Made by a program: the position numbers and the translations under genes. Below, piece by piece: positions 44,660 through 56,912 of a stretch of 64,000 nt of DNA; position 1 is the first letter of the stretch, and each line of letters begins with the position of its first letter. The notes under the pieces are model-generated. The model saw nothing but the letters and a program-made list of their open reading frames with translations, was not told where the DNA came from and searched no databases. The DNA comes from Leucobacter zeae (GTDB lineage Bacteria; Actinomycetota; Actinomycetes; Actinomycetales; Microbacteriaceae), in NCBI RefSeq assembly GCF_016758175.1, contig NZ_QYAB01000001.1, forward strand, positions 1,963,850-2,027,849, read 5' to 3'.

Positions 44660-45874
44660 ATGCCTACGCACCCCCGATCGACGATGACGCTCAGCGCCGC
44701 CGAAGCGCGACGCACCGCCCTCGCCGCGCAGGGCTTCTCCGGGGCGCCTCGGCTGCGTGCGCGCAGGCCGTTCGACCCGGCGCTCGAGCGCCTGCACGTG
44801 CTGCAGATCGACTCCGTGAACGTCTTCGCCCGCAGCCACTACCTCCCGGTGTTCTCACGCCACGGCGCGTACGATTCCGACCGGCTCGACCGACACCTGT
44901 GGGGGAGCGGCGAGTTCACGGAGTACTGGGCGCACGAAGCCGCATTCATCCCGGTCGGCGATCGGCCGCTGTTCGCCTGGCGCATGGACGACTTCCGCGC
45001 CCGCCACACGCGCGACGGGCGCGCGGATGCCCTCGCGGGCACCATCGCGCATGTCCGGGAACGACTCGCGGCCGATGGCCCGCAACTGGTCAGGGAGCTC
45101 GAGGAGGAGCCTCGGGGACGCCGGGGTCCGTGGTGGGACTGGAGCGACACGAAGCGCGCGGTCGAGGTGCTGTTCGCTCGGGGCGAGGTCGTTGCCGCGA
45201 CGCGCGAGGGGTTCCAGCGGCGATACGCCCTGGCTGAGCAGGTGCTCCCGGAGCACGCGCTGGCACGCGTTCCCCGGGCCGAGGCCCAGCGCGCACTCGT
45301 GGAGCGCGCCGCCCGCTCGCTCGGCGTCGGGACGCTCGCGGATCTCGCGGACTACCACCGGCTCCCTTCCGCAGACACCCGGGCGGCCGTTCGGGACCTC
45401 GAGGAAGCTGGCGTGCTCGTCCCCGTACGCGTCGCCGGCTGGGAGCGCACGAACGGCCGTTCCGAGTCCGCTTGGATCCACCGAGACGCACGCGTGCCCG
45501 CGCGGCTCGCGCCCGACGCGCTCCTCACGCCGTTCGACCCGGTCGTCTGGTTCCGACCGCGCGCGGAGCGCATGTTCGACTTCCACTACCGCATCGAGAT
45601 CTACACACCGAAGGAGCAGCGACGGTTCGGCTACTACTGCCTGCCGCTCATGGTCGGCGGGCGCCTCGCGGGACGCATCGATCTCAAGGCCAACCGAACC
45701 GGGCGGGAGCTCCTCGTGCAGGCCGCTTGGCGCGAGGACCGGGCTCCGGACCGCACCGCGGAGATCGCGGTCGGTTTGCTCGCGCGCGCCGCGGCGTGGC
45801 AGGGCCTCGAGACCGTGCGCGCCGCGGGAGCGGGAAATCTGGTCCTGCCCGAGCGCTTCCCCGCCGCGGCCTGA
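44660..45874 (+). CDS. YcaQ/AlkX-like winged-helix DNA glycosylase
   Basis: A 404-residue HTH_42 protein. The motif LHVLQIDSVNVFARSHYLPVFSRHG near 36-60 contains Gln-Ile-Asp, the QxD catalytic signature reported for E. coli YcaQ (AlkX), which unhooks interstrand crosslinks; the AlkZ branch has QxQ. EYWAHEAAFIPV near 91, ARGEVVAATREGFQRRYALAE near 172 and the C-terminal LTPFDPVVWFRPRAERMFDFHYRIEIYTP are the other conserved blocks. The ATG at 44660 follows TAGCGT by 6 nt. It lies 1.3 kb from uvrB. The activity is inferred from the motif. Confidence 0.87.
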   Translation: MPTHPRSTMTLSAAEARRTALAAQGFSGAPRLRARRPFDPALERLHVLQIDSVNVFARSHYLPVFSRHGAYDSDRLDRHLWGSGEFTEYWAHEAAFIPVGDRPLFAWRMDDFRARHTRDGRADALAGTIAHVRERLAADGPQLVRELEEEPRGRRGPWWDWSDTKRAVEVLFARGEVVAATREGFQRRYALAEQVLPEHALARVPRAEAQRALVERAARSLGVGTLADLADYHRLPSADTRAAVRDLEEAGVLVPVRVAGWERTNGRSESAWIHRDARVPARLAPDALLTPFDPVVWFRPRAERMFDFHYRIEIYTPKEQRRFGYYCLPLMVGGRLAGRIDLKANRTGRELLVQAAWREDRAPDRTAEIAVGLLARAAAWQGLETVRAAGAGNLVLPERFPAAA

Positions 45875-45918
45875 ATCCCCGGCTGGTTCGAGCCCGACGT
45901 CTTCCGCGCACGCCCGGC

Positions 45919-46593
45919 TCAGACCGAATCGGAGGGGCTCCGATCCGCGAGCCGGTCGCGAACGGCCGCGAGCAGCGCCTCGGGCTCGTCCGCCCAGAAC
46001 CGCAGGCGGTCGACCTCGTGCACGCCGCCCTTCGGGGCGAGCCCCGGGAGTCGGATCGCGACGGGGTGCTCGAACGCCACGGCGAGGTTCGTCTCTCCGC
46101 CGACCCAGACCGCGCACGTCCGCTCGCCCTCGTACGCGAAGACACGGCCGGGCTTGTCCGTGCTGGTCGGATCGATGCTCTCCTCGGCGAGGCGGTCGAT
46201 GCGGATCGAGGCGAACTCCTCCCAGGCGACGGGGATGTCGAGTTCGAGGCCCTCGCGGATCCGGAGACCCTCAGGCCCGACCGTGTGCGGGCGCGTGAGA
46301 TACGCGCAGAAGAGGCCGATCATCCACGTGAGGCCCCAAATCCCCAGGATCAGGAACCCGATGCGCACCGGTGGCCAGCGGTGCACGATGGCATCGATGA
46401 TCGGGATCTCGATCGCGGAGAGCACCATGAAGATGATGAGAACGGTGAAGACCGGGCGGTGATAGCGGAAGCCGACGGCCCCCTCGGCGATCCTCGGGCG
46501 GCGCGCGACCGCGCGCCACAGGCTCTCATAGATGCGCAGCTCCATGCGGAGCGCGCGCCCGGCGAGGTCGCCGACCTTCGCCCATCGGCTCAT
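45919..46593 (-). CDS. Hypothetical membrane protein coupled to a MarR regulator
   Basis: A 224-residue protein with two to three hydrophobic segments (VFTVLIIFMVLSAIEIPIID and IGFLILGIWGLTWMIGLFCA). They are followed by a soluble domain of about 120 residues with beta-strand character (GLRIREGLELDIPVAWEEFASIRID). No catalytic motif is seen and I do not recognise the family. The ATG at 46593 overlaps the MarR gene stop by 4 nt, so it is probably its regulated partner. Confidence 0.78.
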   Translation of the reverse strand: MSRWAKVGDLAGRALRMELRIYESLWRAVARRPRIAEGAVGFRYHRPVFTVLIIFMVLSAIEIPIIDAIVHRWPPVRIGFLILGIWGLTWMIGLFCAYLTRPHTVGPEGLRIREGLELDIPVAWEEFASIRIDRLAEESIDPTSTDKPGRVFAYEGERTCAVWVGGETNLAVAFEHPVAIRLPGLAPKGGVHEVDRLRFWADEPEALLAAVRDRLADRSPSDSV

Positions 46594-47042
46594 CGGTAGC
46601 TCACCGCCTCGTTCCGGACGAGGTCGTCCAGCCGCCAGAAGACGGCGTTGACGCCGCGCTCGAACGCGGGGCGGTCCGCCGCGTCGACGGACTCGATCAG
46701 CTGATCGCTGAGCCGCCGATGGTCCTCCTGCATGCGCTCCATCAGGCGGAGCGCCGGCTCGGTGAGCGACACCACGACCGCACGGCGGTCGGTCGGGTGG
46801 GGGGACCGCTCCGCATATCCGGCCGACACGAGCCCGTCGACCAGAGCGGAGACGCTGCGCGGGGTCGTGCCGAGCGCGGCCGAGAGCCCCTGCTGCGTCG
46901 ACGGGCCGCCGTGGTGGAGGACCCAGAGCGCGTGCACCCGCGCCTCGGTGAGCGCGGTGCCGGCGAAGGCGCGCTGCATGTCGGCCTGGAAGAGCGAGCT
47001 GATGGCGAGCAGTCGGTCGAGGATCGTGGGCTCCATGGTCAT
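46590..47042 (-). CDS. MarR family transcriptional regulator
   Basis: A 150-residue winged-helix dimer. LTEARVHALWVLHHGGPSTQQGLSAALGTTPRSVSALVDGLVSAGYAERSPHPTDRRAVVVSLTEPA is the complete MarR DNA-binding core, with the DRR wing motif. It probably controls itself and the membrane protein gene through the palindrome at 47057-47071. ATG at 47042; a second ATG lies 6 nt on. MarR proteins usually respond to small lipophilic ligands; the ligand here is unknown. Confidence 0.92.
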   Translation of the reverse strand: MTMEPTILDRLLAISSLFQADMQRAFAGTALTEARVHALWVLHHGGPSTQQGLSAALGTTPRSVSALVDGLVSAGYAERSPHPTDRRAVVVSLTEPALRLMERMQEDHRRLSDQLIESVDAADRPAFERGVNAVFWRLDDLVRNEAVSYR

Positions 47043-47056
47043 TACAGTACCACTTA

Positions 47057-47071
47057 ATTACATTATGTAAT
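47057..47071. promoter_or_regulatory. Candidate MarR operator
   Basis: ATTACAT-T-ATGTAAT is a perfect 7-bp inverted repeat with a one-base centre, in a strikingly AT-rich island (47041-47072) directly upstream of the MarR start. A related half-site ATTACA lies at 47041-47046. Confidence 0.65.
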
Positions 47072-47147
47072 CATGAGCCCCTGTCACCAACGCGGCTTCT
47101 GTTCGCCCGCCGAGAGAATGTCGGTGGCCGGGAGTACCCTCGAGACC

Positions 47148-49238
47148 ATGGAAACCACCCGAAGCGTTCGACCCTTCGAAGTCGTCAGCGAATACGAGCC
47201 GTCCGGCGACCAGCCGAAGGCCATTGAGGAGCTCGCGAAGCGCATCAACGCAGGCGAGACCGACGTGGTGCTGCTCGGGGCCACCGGTACGGGCAAGTCC
47301 GCGACAACGGCCTGGCTGATCGAGGCGGTGCAGCGCCCGACGCTCGTGCTCGCCCACAACAAGACGCTCGCGGCGCAGCTCGCGAGCGAGTTCCGCGAGC
47401 TGCTCCCCAACAACGCGGTCGAGTACTTCGTCTCCTACTACGACTACTACCAGCCCGAGGCCTACGTGCCGCAGACCGACACCTTCATCGAGAAGGACTC
47501 GTCGGTGAACGCCGAGGTCGAGCGATTGCGGCACTCGACCACGAACGCGCTGCTCTCCCGGCGCGACACCGTCGTCGTCTCGACCGTGTCCTGCATCTAC
47601 GGTCTCGGCAAGCCCGAGGAGTACTACGAGGCGATGGTCCCGCTCGTGGTCGGAGACCGCCTCGACCGCGACGTGCTGCTCCGCCGCTTCGTCGACATGC
47701 AGTACCAGCGCAACGACATCGAGTTCGTGCGCGGCAACTTCCGCGTTCGCGGCGACACCGTCGAGATCATCCCGATGTACGAGGAGCTCGCGATCCGGAT
47801 CGAGTTCTTCGGGGACGAGATCGAGGCGCTCTACTACCTGCACCCGCTCACCGGCGAGGTGATCAAGCAGGTCGACACGGTGTCGGTCTTCCCCGGATCC
47901 CACTACGTGGCGAGCCGGGAGGTGATGAATCGTGCGATGCACGACATCACGGCGGAGCTCGACGCGCGCACCGCCGAGCTCAAGCGGCAGAACAAGCTCG
48001 TGGAGGAGCAGCGGCTGCGCATGCGCACGACGTTCGATCTCGAGATGATGGAGCAGATCGGCTTCTGCTCGGGCATCGAGAACTACTCGATGCACATGGA
48101 CGGTCGCAAGCCCGGCGAGGCCCCGCACTGCCTGCTCGACTACTTCCCCGACGACTTCCTCGTCGTCATCGACGAATCCCACGTCACCGTGCCGCAGATC
48201 GGCGCCATGTACGAGGGCGACTCCTCGCGCAAGCGCACGCTGGTCGACCACGGCTTCCGCCTGCCGAGCGCGCTCGACAACCGGCCGCTGAAGTTCAACG
48301 AGTTCAAGGACCGGGTCGGCCAGACGGTGTACCTGTCGGCGACGCCGGGCAAGTACGAGATGGAGCTCGCGGACGGGGTGGTCGAGCAGATCATCCGTCC
48401 GACCGGTCTCGTCGACCCCGAGATCGTGGTGAAGCCCTCGGAGGGGCAGATCGACGATCTGCTCGAGGAGGTCCGCGCCAGGGCCGAGCGCGACGAGCGC
48501 GTGCTCGTCACCACGCTCACCAAGAAGATGGCGGAGCAGCTCACCACGTTCATGGAGGAGGCGGGGGTGCGCGTACGCTACCTGCACTCCGACGTCGACA
48601 CCCTGCGGCGCGTCGAGCTGCTGACCGAGCTGCGCGCCGGCGTCTACGACGTGCTGATCGGCATCAACCTGCTGCGCGAGGGTCTCGACCTGCCCGAGGT
48701 CTCCCTCGTGGCAATTCTCGACGCCGACAAGGAGGGCTTCCTGCGGTCGAGCACCTCCCTCATCCAGACCATCGGACGCGCAGCGCGCAACGTCTCGGGA
48801 CAGGTCCACATGTACGCCGACACGATCACCCGCTCCATGCGCGAGGCGATCGACGAGACGAATCGCCGTCGCGAGATCCAAGTCGCATACAACACGGAGC
48901 ACGGCATCGATCCCCAGCCGCTGCGCAAGAAGATCGGCGACATCACCGCGATGCTCTCGCGCGAGGCCGCCGACACCGAGGACGTGCTCTCCCGTACGGG
49001 CGCGCACGCGCAGCGCAAGGGCAGTTCTCCGCAGCGCGCGAAGGGCAAGGCCGCTGCGCGCGCCGGGGCGATCGCCGAGGAGGGCGCAGGCAAGCTCGAG
49101 GCACTGATCTCCGATCTCACCGAGCAGATGCTCGCCGCCGCGGAGGAGCTCAAGTTCGAGCTCGCAGCGCGACTGCGCGACGAGGTCTCGGAACTGAAGC
49201 GGGAGCTGCGGAGCATGGACGCGGCGGGACACCTCTGA
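47148..49238 (+). CDS. uvrB: UvrABC system protein B
   Basis: A 696-residue damage-verification helicase of nucleotide excision repair. Walker A is [15 protein letters not shown] near 38. The beta-hairpin region ([21 protein letters not shown]) near 95 inserts between the DNA strands. DEXX box [10 protein letters not shown] is near 341 and motif [11 protein letters not shown] near 542. The C-terminal UVR domain for UvrC/UvrA contact is at 655-690 ([28 protein letters not shown]). ATG at 47148 follows TACCCT (47135-47140) by 7 nt with no Shine-Dalgarno sequence. No SOS box was found upstream. Confidence 0.97.
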   Translation: METTRSVRPFEVVSEYEPSGDQPKAIEELAKRINAGETDVVLLGATGTGKSATTAWLIEAVQRPTLVLAHNKTLAAQLASEFRELLPNNAVEYFVSYYDYYQPEAYVPQTDTFIEKDSSVNAEVERLRHSTTNALLSRRDTVVVSTVSCIYGLGKPEEYYEAMVPLVVGDRLDRDVLLRRFVDMQYQRNDIEFVRGNFRVRGDTVEIIPMYEELAIRIEFFGDEIEALYYLHPLTGEVIKQVDTVSVFPGSHYVASREVMNRAMHDITAELDARTAELKRQNKLVEEQRLRMRTTFDLEMMEQIGFCSGIENYSMHMDGRKPGEAPHCLLDYFPDDFLVVIDESHVTVPQIGAMYEGDSSRKRTLVDHGFRLPSALDNRPLKFNEFKDRVGQTVYLSATPGKYEMELADGVVEQIIRPTGLVDPEIVVKPSEGQIDDLLEEVRARAERDERVLVTTLTKKMAEQLTTFMEEAGVRVRYLHSDVDTLRRVELLTELRAGVYDVLIGINLLREGLDLPEVSLVAILDADKEGFLRSSTSLIQTIGRAARNVSGQVHMYADTITRSMREAIDETNRRREIQVAYNTEHGIDPQPLRKKIGDITAMLSREAADTEDVLSRTGAHAQRKGSSPQRAKGKAAARAGAIAEEGAGKLEALISDLTEQMLAAAEELKFELAARLRDEVSELKRELRSMDAAGHL

Positions 49239-49257
49239 GTCGGGCGGAGCGTCGCGC

Positions 49258-50148
49258 GTGCACCGGGAATTCGCCGTGCCGGGCGTCGGGACCCTCTGGG
49301 TCTCCGGCGCACCGCGAACCGGCTCCGGCCCCGAGTCCGCGATCCCCGGGGTCGCGCCGGCGTCGCCCGGGGCCGTCGCTCCAGCTCCCGAGAGCCTCGC
49401 GATTCCCGCGGACGGGTGCGCCGACCTGATCCTGCGCGACGACGCGCTGATCGTCGCGGGGCCGTCCACGCGGTGGCTGCTCCCCGGAACTGGGGAGGAC
49501 CCTCGGATCATCGGGTTGCGCTTCGCCCGCGGTCGAGCCGGCGCGGGGCTCGGTCGCCCCTCGTCCGATCTCGCGGATCTGGTCCTCCCCGCTGCCGACG
49601 CCGTCGATCCGGGGGTGCGTCGCCGCGGTACCGAGATGCTCCGCGCGCTCCGCGAGCAGCTCTTCGACGCGTCCGGCGCCATGAGCCCCGTCGTCGCGTC
49701 CGCCGCCAGCCGCTCCGACGGTATCCGCGCCAGCATCCTCAGCGCGGCCGGCGCGACGGCCGAGGAATCGGGCGCGCGTTTCGGTGAGATCATCGGCGGC
49801 CGCGCGGGCGCGCTCTGGGTCGCGGAGGCGATGCGTTCGGCCGCCGGGCGCGAACCGTTCTCTGCGCTCGCCGCTCGCCTCGGATACTCGGAGCGCCAGT
49901 TGCACCGCCGCATGCTCGCATGTTTCGGCTACGGCCACGCCGCGCTGCGTCGCGTCCTGCGCGCCGAGCGCGCTCGGGCGGCGCTCCGCTCGGGCTCGCG
50001 CCCCGCCGAGGCGGCTCAGCTCGCCGGGTACAGCGACCAGGCCCATCTCACCCGGGAGTTCGCCAGGCTCGTCGGCACCTCGCCCGGACGGCTCGCTGCG
50101 GCTGCGGCCGTGGCCGCTCAGCCCGCGTCGCCACCCAACGGCGCGTAG
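49258..50148 (+). CDS. AraC family transcriptional regulator
   Basis: A 296-residue protein. The C-terminal AraC/XylS domain has two HTH units (EPFSALAARLGYSERQLHRRMLACFGYGHAALRRVLRAERA and RPAEAAQLAGYSDQAHLTREFARLVGTSPGRL). The N-terminal 130 residues (FAVPGVGTLWVSG, ADGCADLILRDDALIVAGPS) resemble the cupin-like sensor of many actinobacterial AraC proteins. The start is GTG at 49258, 19 nt after uvrB, possibly co-transcribed. Its 3' end overlaps the convergent VOC gene by 31 bp. Confidence 0.87.
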   Translation: MHREFAVPGVGTLWVSGAPRTGSGPESAIPGVAPASPGAVAPAPESLAIPADGCADLILRDDALIVAGPSTRWLLPGTGEDPRIIGLRFARGRAGAGLGRPSSDLADLVLPAADAVDPGVRRRGTEMLRALREQLFDASGAMSPVVASAASRSDGIRASILSAAGATAEESGARFGEIIGGRAGALWVAEAMRSAAGREPFSALAARLGYSERQLHRRMLACFGYGHAALRRVLRAERARAALRSGSRPAEAAQLAGYSDQAHLTREFARLVGTSPGRLAAAAAVAAQPASPPNGA

Positions 50149-50525
50149 AGGTCGATCGAGTTGCCGTCCGGGTCGAGCACGGTCGCATAGCGCTGACCCC
50201 ACGGCGCGTCCCAGGGAGCGGTGCATCCCGCGTCCGGATACCGCTCGAGCAGGTCGGCGTAGACGCCGTCGACCTCGGCCGGGGAGTCGGCCCGGAAGGC
50301 GAAGCCGATCCGGTTGTCGCCCGACGGCAGTTCGAAATCGGGCAGGAACCCGCGAATGGTGGAAACCGGGTCCCATGCCAGCGTCATGCCACCCGGCAGG
50401 GTCGTCTCGACGTGCGGTGCATCGTCCAGCCCCTCGGGAAGATCCAGGCCGAGGGCCCGGTAGAAGGCGAGCGAGCGGGGCAGGTCGTCCGTCACGATGG
50501 CGATGAAATCGAAGGAGAGCGTCAT
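50118..50525 (-). CDS. VOC (glyoxalase/bleomycin resistance) family protein
   Basis: A 135-residue vicinal-oxygen-chelate fold. FIAIVTDDLPRSLAFYRALGL at 7-27 and the C-terminal RYATVLDPDGNSIDLYAPLG are typical. The final Asp/His/Glu pattern is not complete enough to assign a metal or a reaction. ATG at 50525. The gene overlaps the convergent AraC gene, so the two may be functionally linked: AraC-VOC pairs occur in stress or resistance loci. Confidence 0.88.
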   Translation of the reverse strand: MTLSFDFIAIVTDDLPRSLAFYRALGLDLPEGLDDAPHVETTLPGGMTLAWDPVSTIRGFLPDFELPSGDNRIGFAFRADSPAEVDGVYADLLERYPDAGCTAPWDAPWGQRYATVLDPDGNSIDLYAPLGGDAG

Positions 50526-50603
50526 GGGAATCAGCGTACGGTCCTGGCGGACCGCGCGCTTGAACGAATCGGACGCGAACTGCGGCGAGCGCGCTCGGAC
50601 GAC

Positions 50604-51281
50604 TCAGAGTACGAGATATCCGTAGCGGTCCGCCGCGGCGTCGATGACACCCGAGAGCTCCTCCCGGTCGAGCCGCAACTGCGCAAGCGGATGCCGCGGG
50701 AGCGCGTCCGCCGCGGGGGACCAGAGCGCGGCGATGCGCGCGCTGGGCACCACGGAGGAGGCCGAGACCACCCCGTCGATCTCGGGGTAGGTCGCGCGTA
50801 TCGCTCGCGCCCACTCCCGCGATCGGGAGCGCTCGCCGGACGAGATGGCGGAGTTGCCGCCCGCGACGGCGACCCAGTCGCTGTCGCTGAGGTCGAGCAG
50901 CCGGAGCGGCCGGACCGGCGCGAACGCGGCGAGCGTCGGGGCGCCGTCGCCTCGCCGGATCATGCGCGTCTGCTGGAACACCTCCAGCAGACAGGCTGCG
51001 AACGCGGAGTCCTCGCGCGCCGAGGACGCGTCCGCCGCCCCCTCGACCACGGCGTAGAGCACCCCGTCTCCCGGGTGCACGTCGACGGGGGGCGGGTGCG
51101 GGTCGAAGCGCGCGTCGAGCGGTCCGTACTCGCGGAACTCGTGCCATTCGACCGGATGCGGTCCCGCCGCGCGGAAGATCCTCGCGAGCGTCGTGGGCGC
51201 GGCGACGAGCCGGATCCACCCCGGATCGTCGGAGAGCCGGGGGAAGCGGGCCGGGTCGGGCCGGGGAAGTCGCTCGCTCAC
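50604..51281 (-). CDS. RES-domain protein, probable toxin
   Basis: A 225-residue protein matching the RES fold: TTLARIFRAAGPHPVEWHEF near 30-49 has the conserved Arg, GDGVLYAVVEG near 71 the Tyr, ACLLEVFQQ near 95 the Glu, and DGVVSASSVVPSARIAALW near 172 the final Ser/Arg region. RES toxins such as MbcT degrade NAD+. The GTG at 51281 overlaps the stop of the upstream gene by 4 nt (GTGA), the classical layout of an antitoxin-toxin pair. The N-terminal 20 residues are proline-rich. Confidence 0.72.
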   Translation of the reverse strand: MSERLPRPDPARFPRLSDDPGWIRLVAAPTTLARIFRAAGPHPVEWHEFREYGPLDARFDPHPPPVDVHPGDGVLYAVVEGAADASSAREDSAFAACLLEVFQQTRMIRRGDGAPTLAAFAPVRPLRLLDLSDSDWVAVAGGNSAISSGERSRSREWARAIRATYPEIDGVVSASSVVPSARIAALWSPAADALPRHPLAQLRLDREELSGVIDAAADRYGYLVL

Positions 51282-51922
51282 GGCAGGCGATGCAGCGCGT
51301 CGTCCACCGCGGCCGCCGCTTCCCGCGGATCCCCGCCCTCGGACAGCCACTCCAGCGGCGAGAGCTCCTCGCCCCCCGCGCCCAGGCGGGGCGAGGGGGA
51401 GGTGAGGACGCGTTCGACGAGCACCAGGGGCGTCGCCCGCGGGATGGCCTGAGCGACGATCGCCCAACCGCGCGGCTCGCGCCGGTCCTGGAACTGGAAC
51501 GCGGGAAGATGCCACCCGTCGCTGCGCCGCTGCGCGAGGAGCGTTCCCGCAGCGCAGCGCTGACGCACCCGCGCGGGCGTCACCCCAAGGATCTCGGCGG
51601 CTTCAGCGACCGAGACGGCCTGTCCCTCCATCTGCCGCTCCCAGGCCCGGCCGCGCGTCGCGGCGCGCAGCGCCGTAGGCCGCTGCAGGTCGCCTTCGGA
51701 GACCCCCAGCCGGGAGAGCACCGAGACCTCGGCATCCGTCAGCCCCCGCGTGCCGGCCCGCTGATGGGCGATGATCTCCGCGAGCATCTCCTCTGCGGTA
51801 TCGAGCCGATCCCCGTCGATCTGCGTCACGAGGGCGACGAGCCGGTCGCGCACCGAGCGCTCCCTGCCGCCCCGCCCCTCGACGGCGTCATGGGCCCCTC
51901 CGGGCAGTTGCGCGATCGACAT
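51278..51922 (-). CDS. Probable antitoxin with HTH and MbcA/ParS/Xre-like toxin-binding domain
   Basis: A 214-residue protein. Residues 110-135 ([23 protein letters not shown]) form a helix-turn-helix. The C-terminus ([12 protein letters not shown]...[20 protein letters not shown]) matches the toxin-neutralising domain of Xre/MbcA/ParS antitoxins, where a PLEWL-type motif is usual. The N-terminal 60 residues may be a dimerisation helix region. ATG at 51922 has AGGAG 5 nt upstream. It is upstream of and coupled to the RES gene and probably represses its own promoter. Confidence 0.7.
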   Translation of the reverse strand: MSIAQLPGGAHDAVEGRGGRERSVRDRLVALVTQIDGDRLDTAEEMLAEIIAHQRAGTRGLTDAEVSVLSRLGVSEGDLQRPTALRAATRGRAWERQMEGQAVSVAEAAEILGVTPARVRQRCAAGTLLAQRRSDGWHLPAFQFQDRREPRGWAIVAQAIPRATPLVLVERVLTSPSPRLGAGGEELSPLEWLSEGGDPREAAAAVDDALHRLP

Positions 51923-51949
51923 GACGACTCCTTTCACCCGCTTGCGTCA

Positions 51950-51978
51950 ATAGTACCCGAAAGCGGTCGGGCAGGGAA
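51950..51978 (-). promoter_or_regulatory. Promoter of the RES toxin-antitoxin operon
   Basis: On the leftward strand TTCCCT (51973-51978) and TACTAT (51950-51955) are spaced by 17 bp, 27 nt before the antitoxin ATG. Confidence 0.6.
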
Positions 51979-51994
51979 GGAATGCGTACGACCC

Positions 51995-52010
51995 TCGTAG
52001 ATATGTTCGA
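51995..52010. promoter_or_regulatory. LexA (SOS) box upstream of uvrA
   Basis: TCGTAGATATGTTCGA matches TCGAAC-N4-GTTCGA, the actinobacterial SOS box, at 10 of the 12 defined positions. It covers the -35 region of the uvrA promoter. Confidence 0.75.
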
Positions 52011-52035
52011 ATACTCAGCCGCTTCGCAGTAGAAT
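52006..52035 (+). promoter_or_regulatory. uvrA promoter
   Basis: TTCGAA (52006-52011) and TAGAAT (52030-52035) are spaced by 18 bp. The -10 ends 6 nt before the GTG start, so transcription should begin at the start codon itself. Confidence 0.7.
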
Positions 52036-52041
52036 GAACCG

Positions 52042-54980
<2,939 letters not shown>

Positions 54981-54981
<1 letters not shown>

Positions 54982-56912
54982 TGGAGGCCGCCGACAATCG
55001 GGCCTCCTTCCGCCCGGCACAGGGCGAGATCCCCACGAGCCCGGGCGTCTACCGCTTCAGCGACAAGCACGGTCGCGTGCTGTACATCGGCAAGGCCAAG
55101 AATCTCCGCGCCCGGCTGTCGAACTACTTCCAGCCGCTGCACTCGCTCATGCCGCGCACGCGACGCATGCTCGCGCTCGCGGCGAAGGTCGACTGGACCG
55201 TGGTCGCGACCGACACCGAATCCCTCGTGCTCGAGCACACCTGGATCACGGAGTTCAAGCCGCCGTTCAACGTCCAGTTCAAGGACGACAAGACCTACCC
55301 CTACCTCGCCGTGACCCTGCGCGAGGAGGCGCCGCGCCTGACGATCACCCGCAACGAGAAGATCAGGGGGGCGAGATACTTCGGGCCGTACCCGAAGGTC
55401 TGGGCGCTGCGCGAGACGACGGCTCTGCTGCAGCAGGCGTTCCCCATCCGCACCTGCAACGACGCCGACTACAAGCGGGCCATGTCGAGCGGCCGCCCGT
55501 GCCTCGCCGGCCAGATCGGCCGCTGCCACGGCCCCTGCTCGGGACTCATCTCCGTCGAGGACCACCGAGCGCGCGTCGACGAGCTCGTCTCGTTCCTCGG
55601 CGGCGGCGACACGAGCCACCTCCGCGAGCTGCAGCGTCGGATGCGCGACGCCGCCGCCGAGCAGCGCTACGAGGACGCGGCCCGGCTCCGCGACCAGACG
55701 CGCGCGGTCGAGCACGTGATGGAGAAGAACGCCGTCGTGCTCGGACTCGACGTGAACCTCGACGTCTTCGGGCTGCGTTCGGACGAGCTCGCCGCAGCCG
55801 CGCACCAGTTCATCATCCGCGGCGGGCGGATCCGCGGTGAGCGGAGCTGGATCGTGGACGTCGAGCTCGACGACTCGCCAGGCACGCTGCTGGAGCAGGT
55901 GATCCAGAGCGCGTACGAGGGGGAGCGCGAACCGCCGCCCGAGATCCTCGTCCCCGTGCTGCCCGAGAACGCGGCCGAGCTCGAGAACGCGCTTGGCGAA
56001 CGCCGACCCCGCAGGGGCCGCGTGCGCGTGCGCGTGCCGGAGCGCGGCGGAAAGGCCCAGCTCATGGAGCGAGCCGTGCTCAATGCGGGGGAGCACCTCA
56101 TCCGCTACAAGCTCAAGCGCTCCGCCGACCTGACCGCGCGCACCGATGCCCTCGCCGAGCTGCAGCAGGCGCTGGGCATGGACGAGGCACCGCTCCGCAT
56201 CGAGTGCATCGACGTGTCGCACCTCCAGGGAACGGGCGTCGTCGCGTCGCTCGTCGTCTTCGAGGACGCGCTGCCCGCGAAGGGCGCTTACCGCAAGTAC
56301 CGCATCGAGGAGACCCGCGACGACACCGATTCGATCCACCAGGTCGTCTCGCGCCGCGCCGCGCAACTCAACCTGGCGCGCGCGAACGACGAGCAGCCGA
56401 GCGGCGTCTACCGCGACCGCCCGCAGCTGCTCATCGTCGACGGCGGCGAACCGCAGGTCAAAGCGGCCGCGCGCGCGCTCGCGGAGGCCGGGATCACGGA
56501 CATCGCCCTCTGCGGCGTCGCGAAGCGCCTCGAGGAGATCTGGCTGCCGGGGGACCCCTTCCCGGTCATCCTGCCGCGCACGAGCGAAGCGCTCTTCCTC
56601 GTGCAGCGCATCCGCGACGAGGCCCACCGCTTCGCGATCACCTTCCAGCGCCAGCGCAGGAGCGCGTCGATCACGAGCCGATTGGCGGAGATCCCTGGGC
56701 TCGGCCCCAAACGCGTCACCGGACTGCTCAAGCACTTCGGCTCGGTCACCCGCCTGCGCGCAGCATCGCTCGCCGAGCTCGCCGCCGCACCGGGGCTCGG
56801 CCCGAAGCTCGCCGAGCAGGTGCTCGGCCACCTGCAACCGGACCCCGCGGCTGACGGTAAGATTGGTGAGTCAGTCGAGGGATCGCAGAGCGCAGAGGGA
56901 GGCACCGGGTGA
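54981..56912 (+). CDS. uvrC: UvrABC system protein C
   Basis: A 643-residue dual-incision nuclease. The N-terminal GIY-YIG domain ([32 protein letters not shown]) occupies 18-50. The UVR motif is near 213-240 ([23 protein letters not shown]). The RNase H-like 5' nuclease region has [22 protein letters not shown] near 410, and the C-terminal helix-hairpin-helix pair is [18 protein letters not shown]...[16 protein letters not shown] at 54981 overlaps uvrA by 1 nt (TGATG). The gene is coupled to rapZ by a GTGA overlap. Confidence 0.97.

Noticed and set aside
47073-47147. SOS box upstream of uvrB
   Set aside because: Only isolated GTTCG half-sites are present; no paired TCGAAC/GTTCGA.
47058-49913. 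951-codon open frame opposite uvrB and the AraC gene
   Set aside because: It spans two well-supported genes on the other strand and has low-complexity composition.
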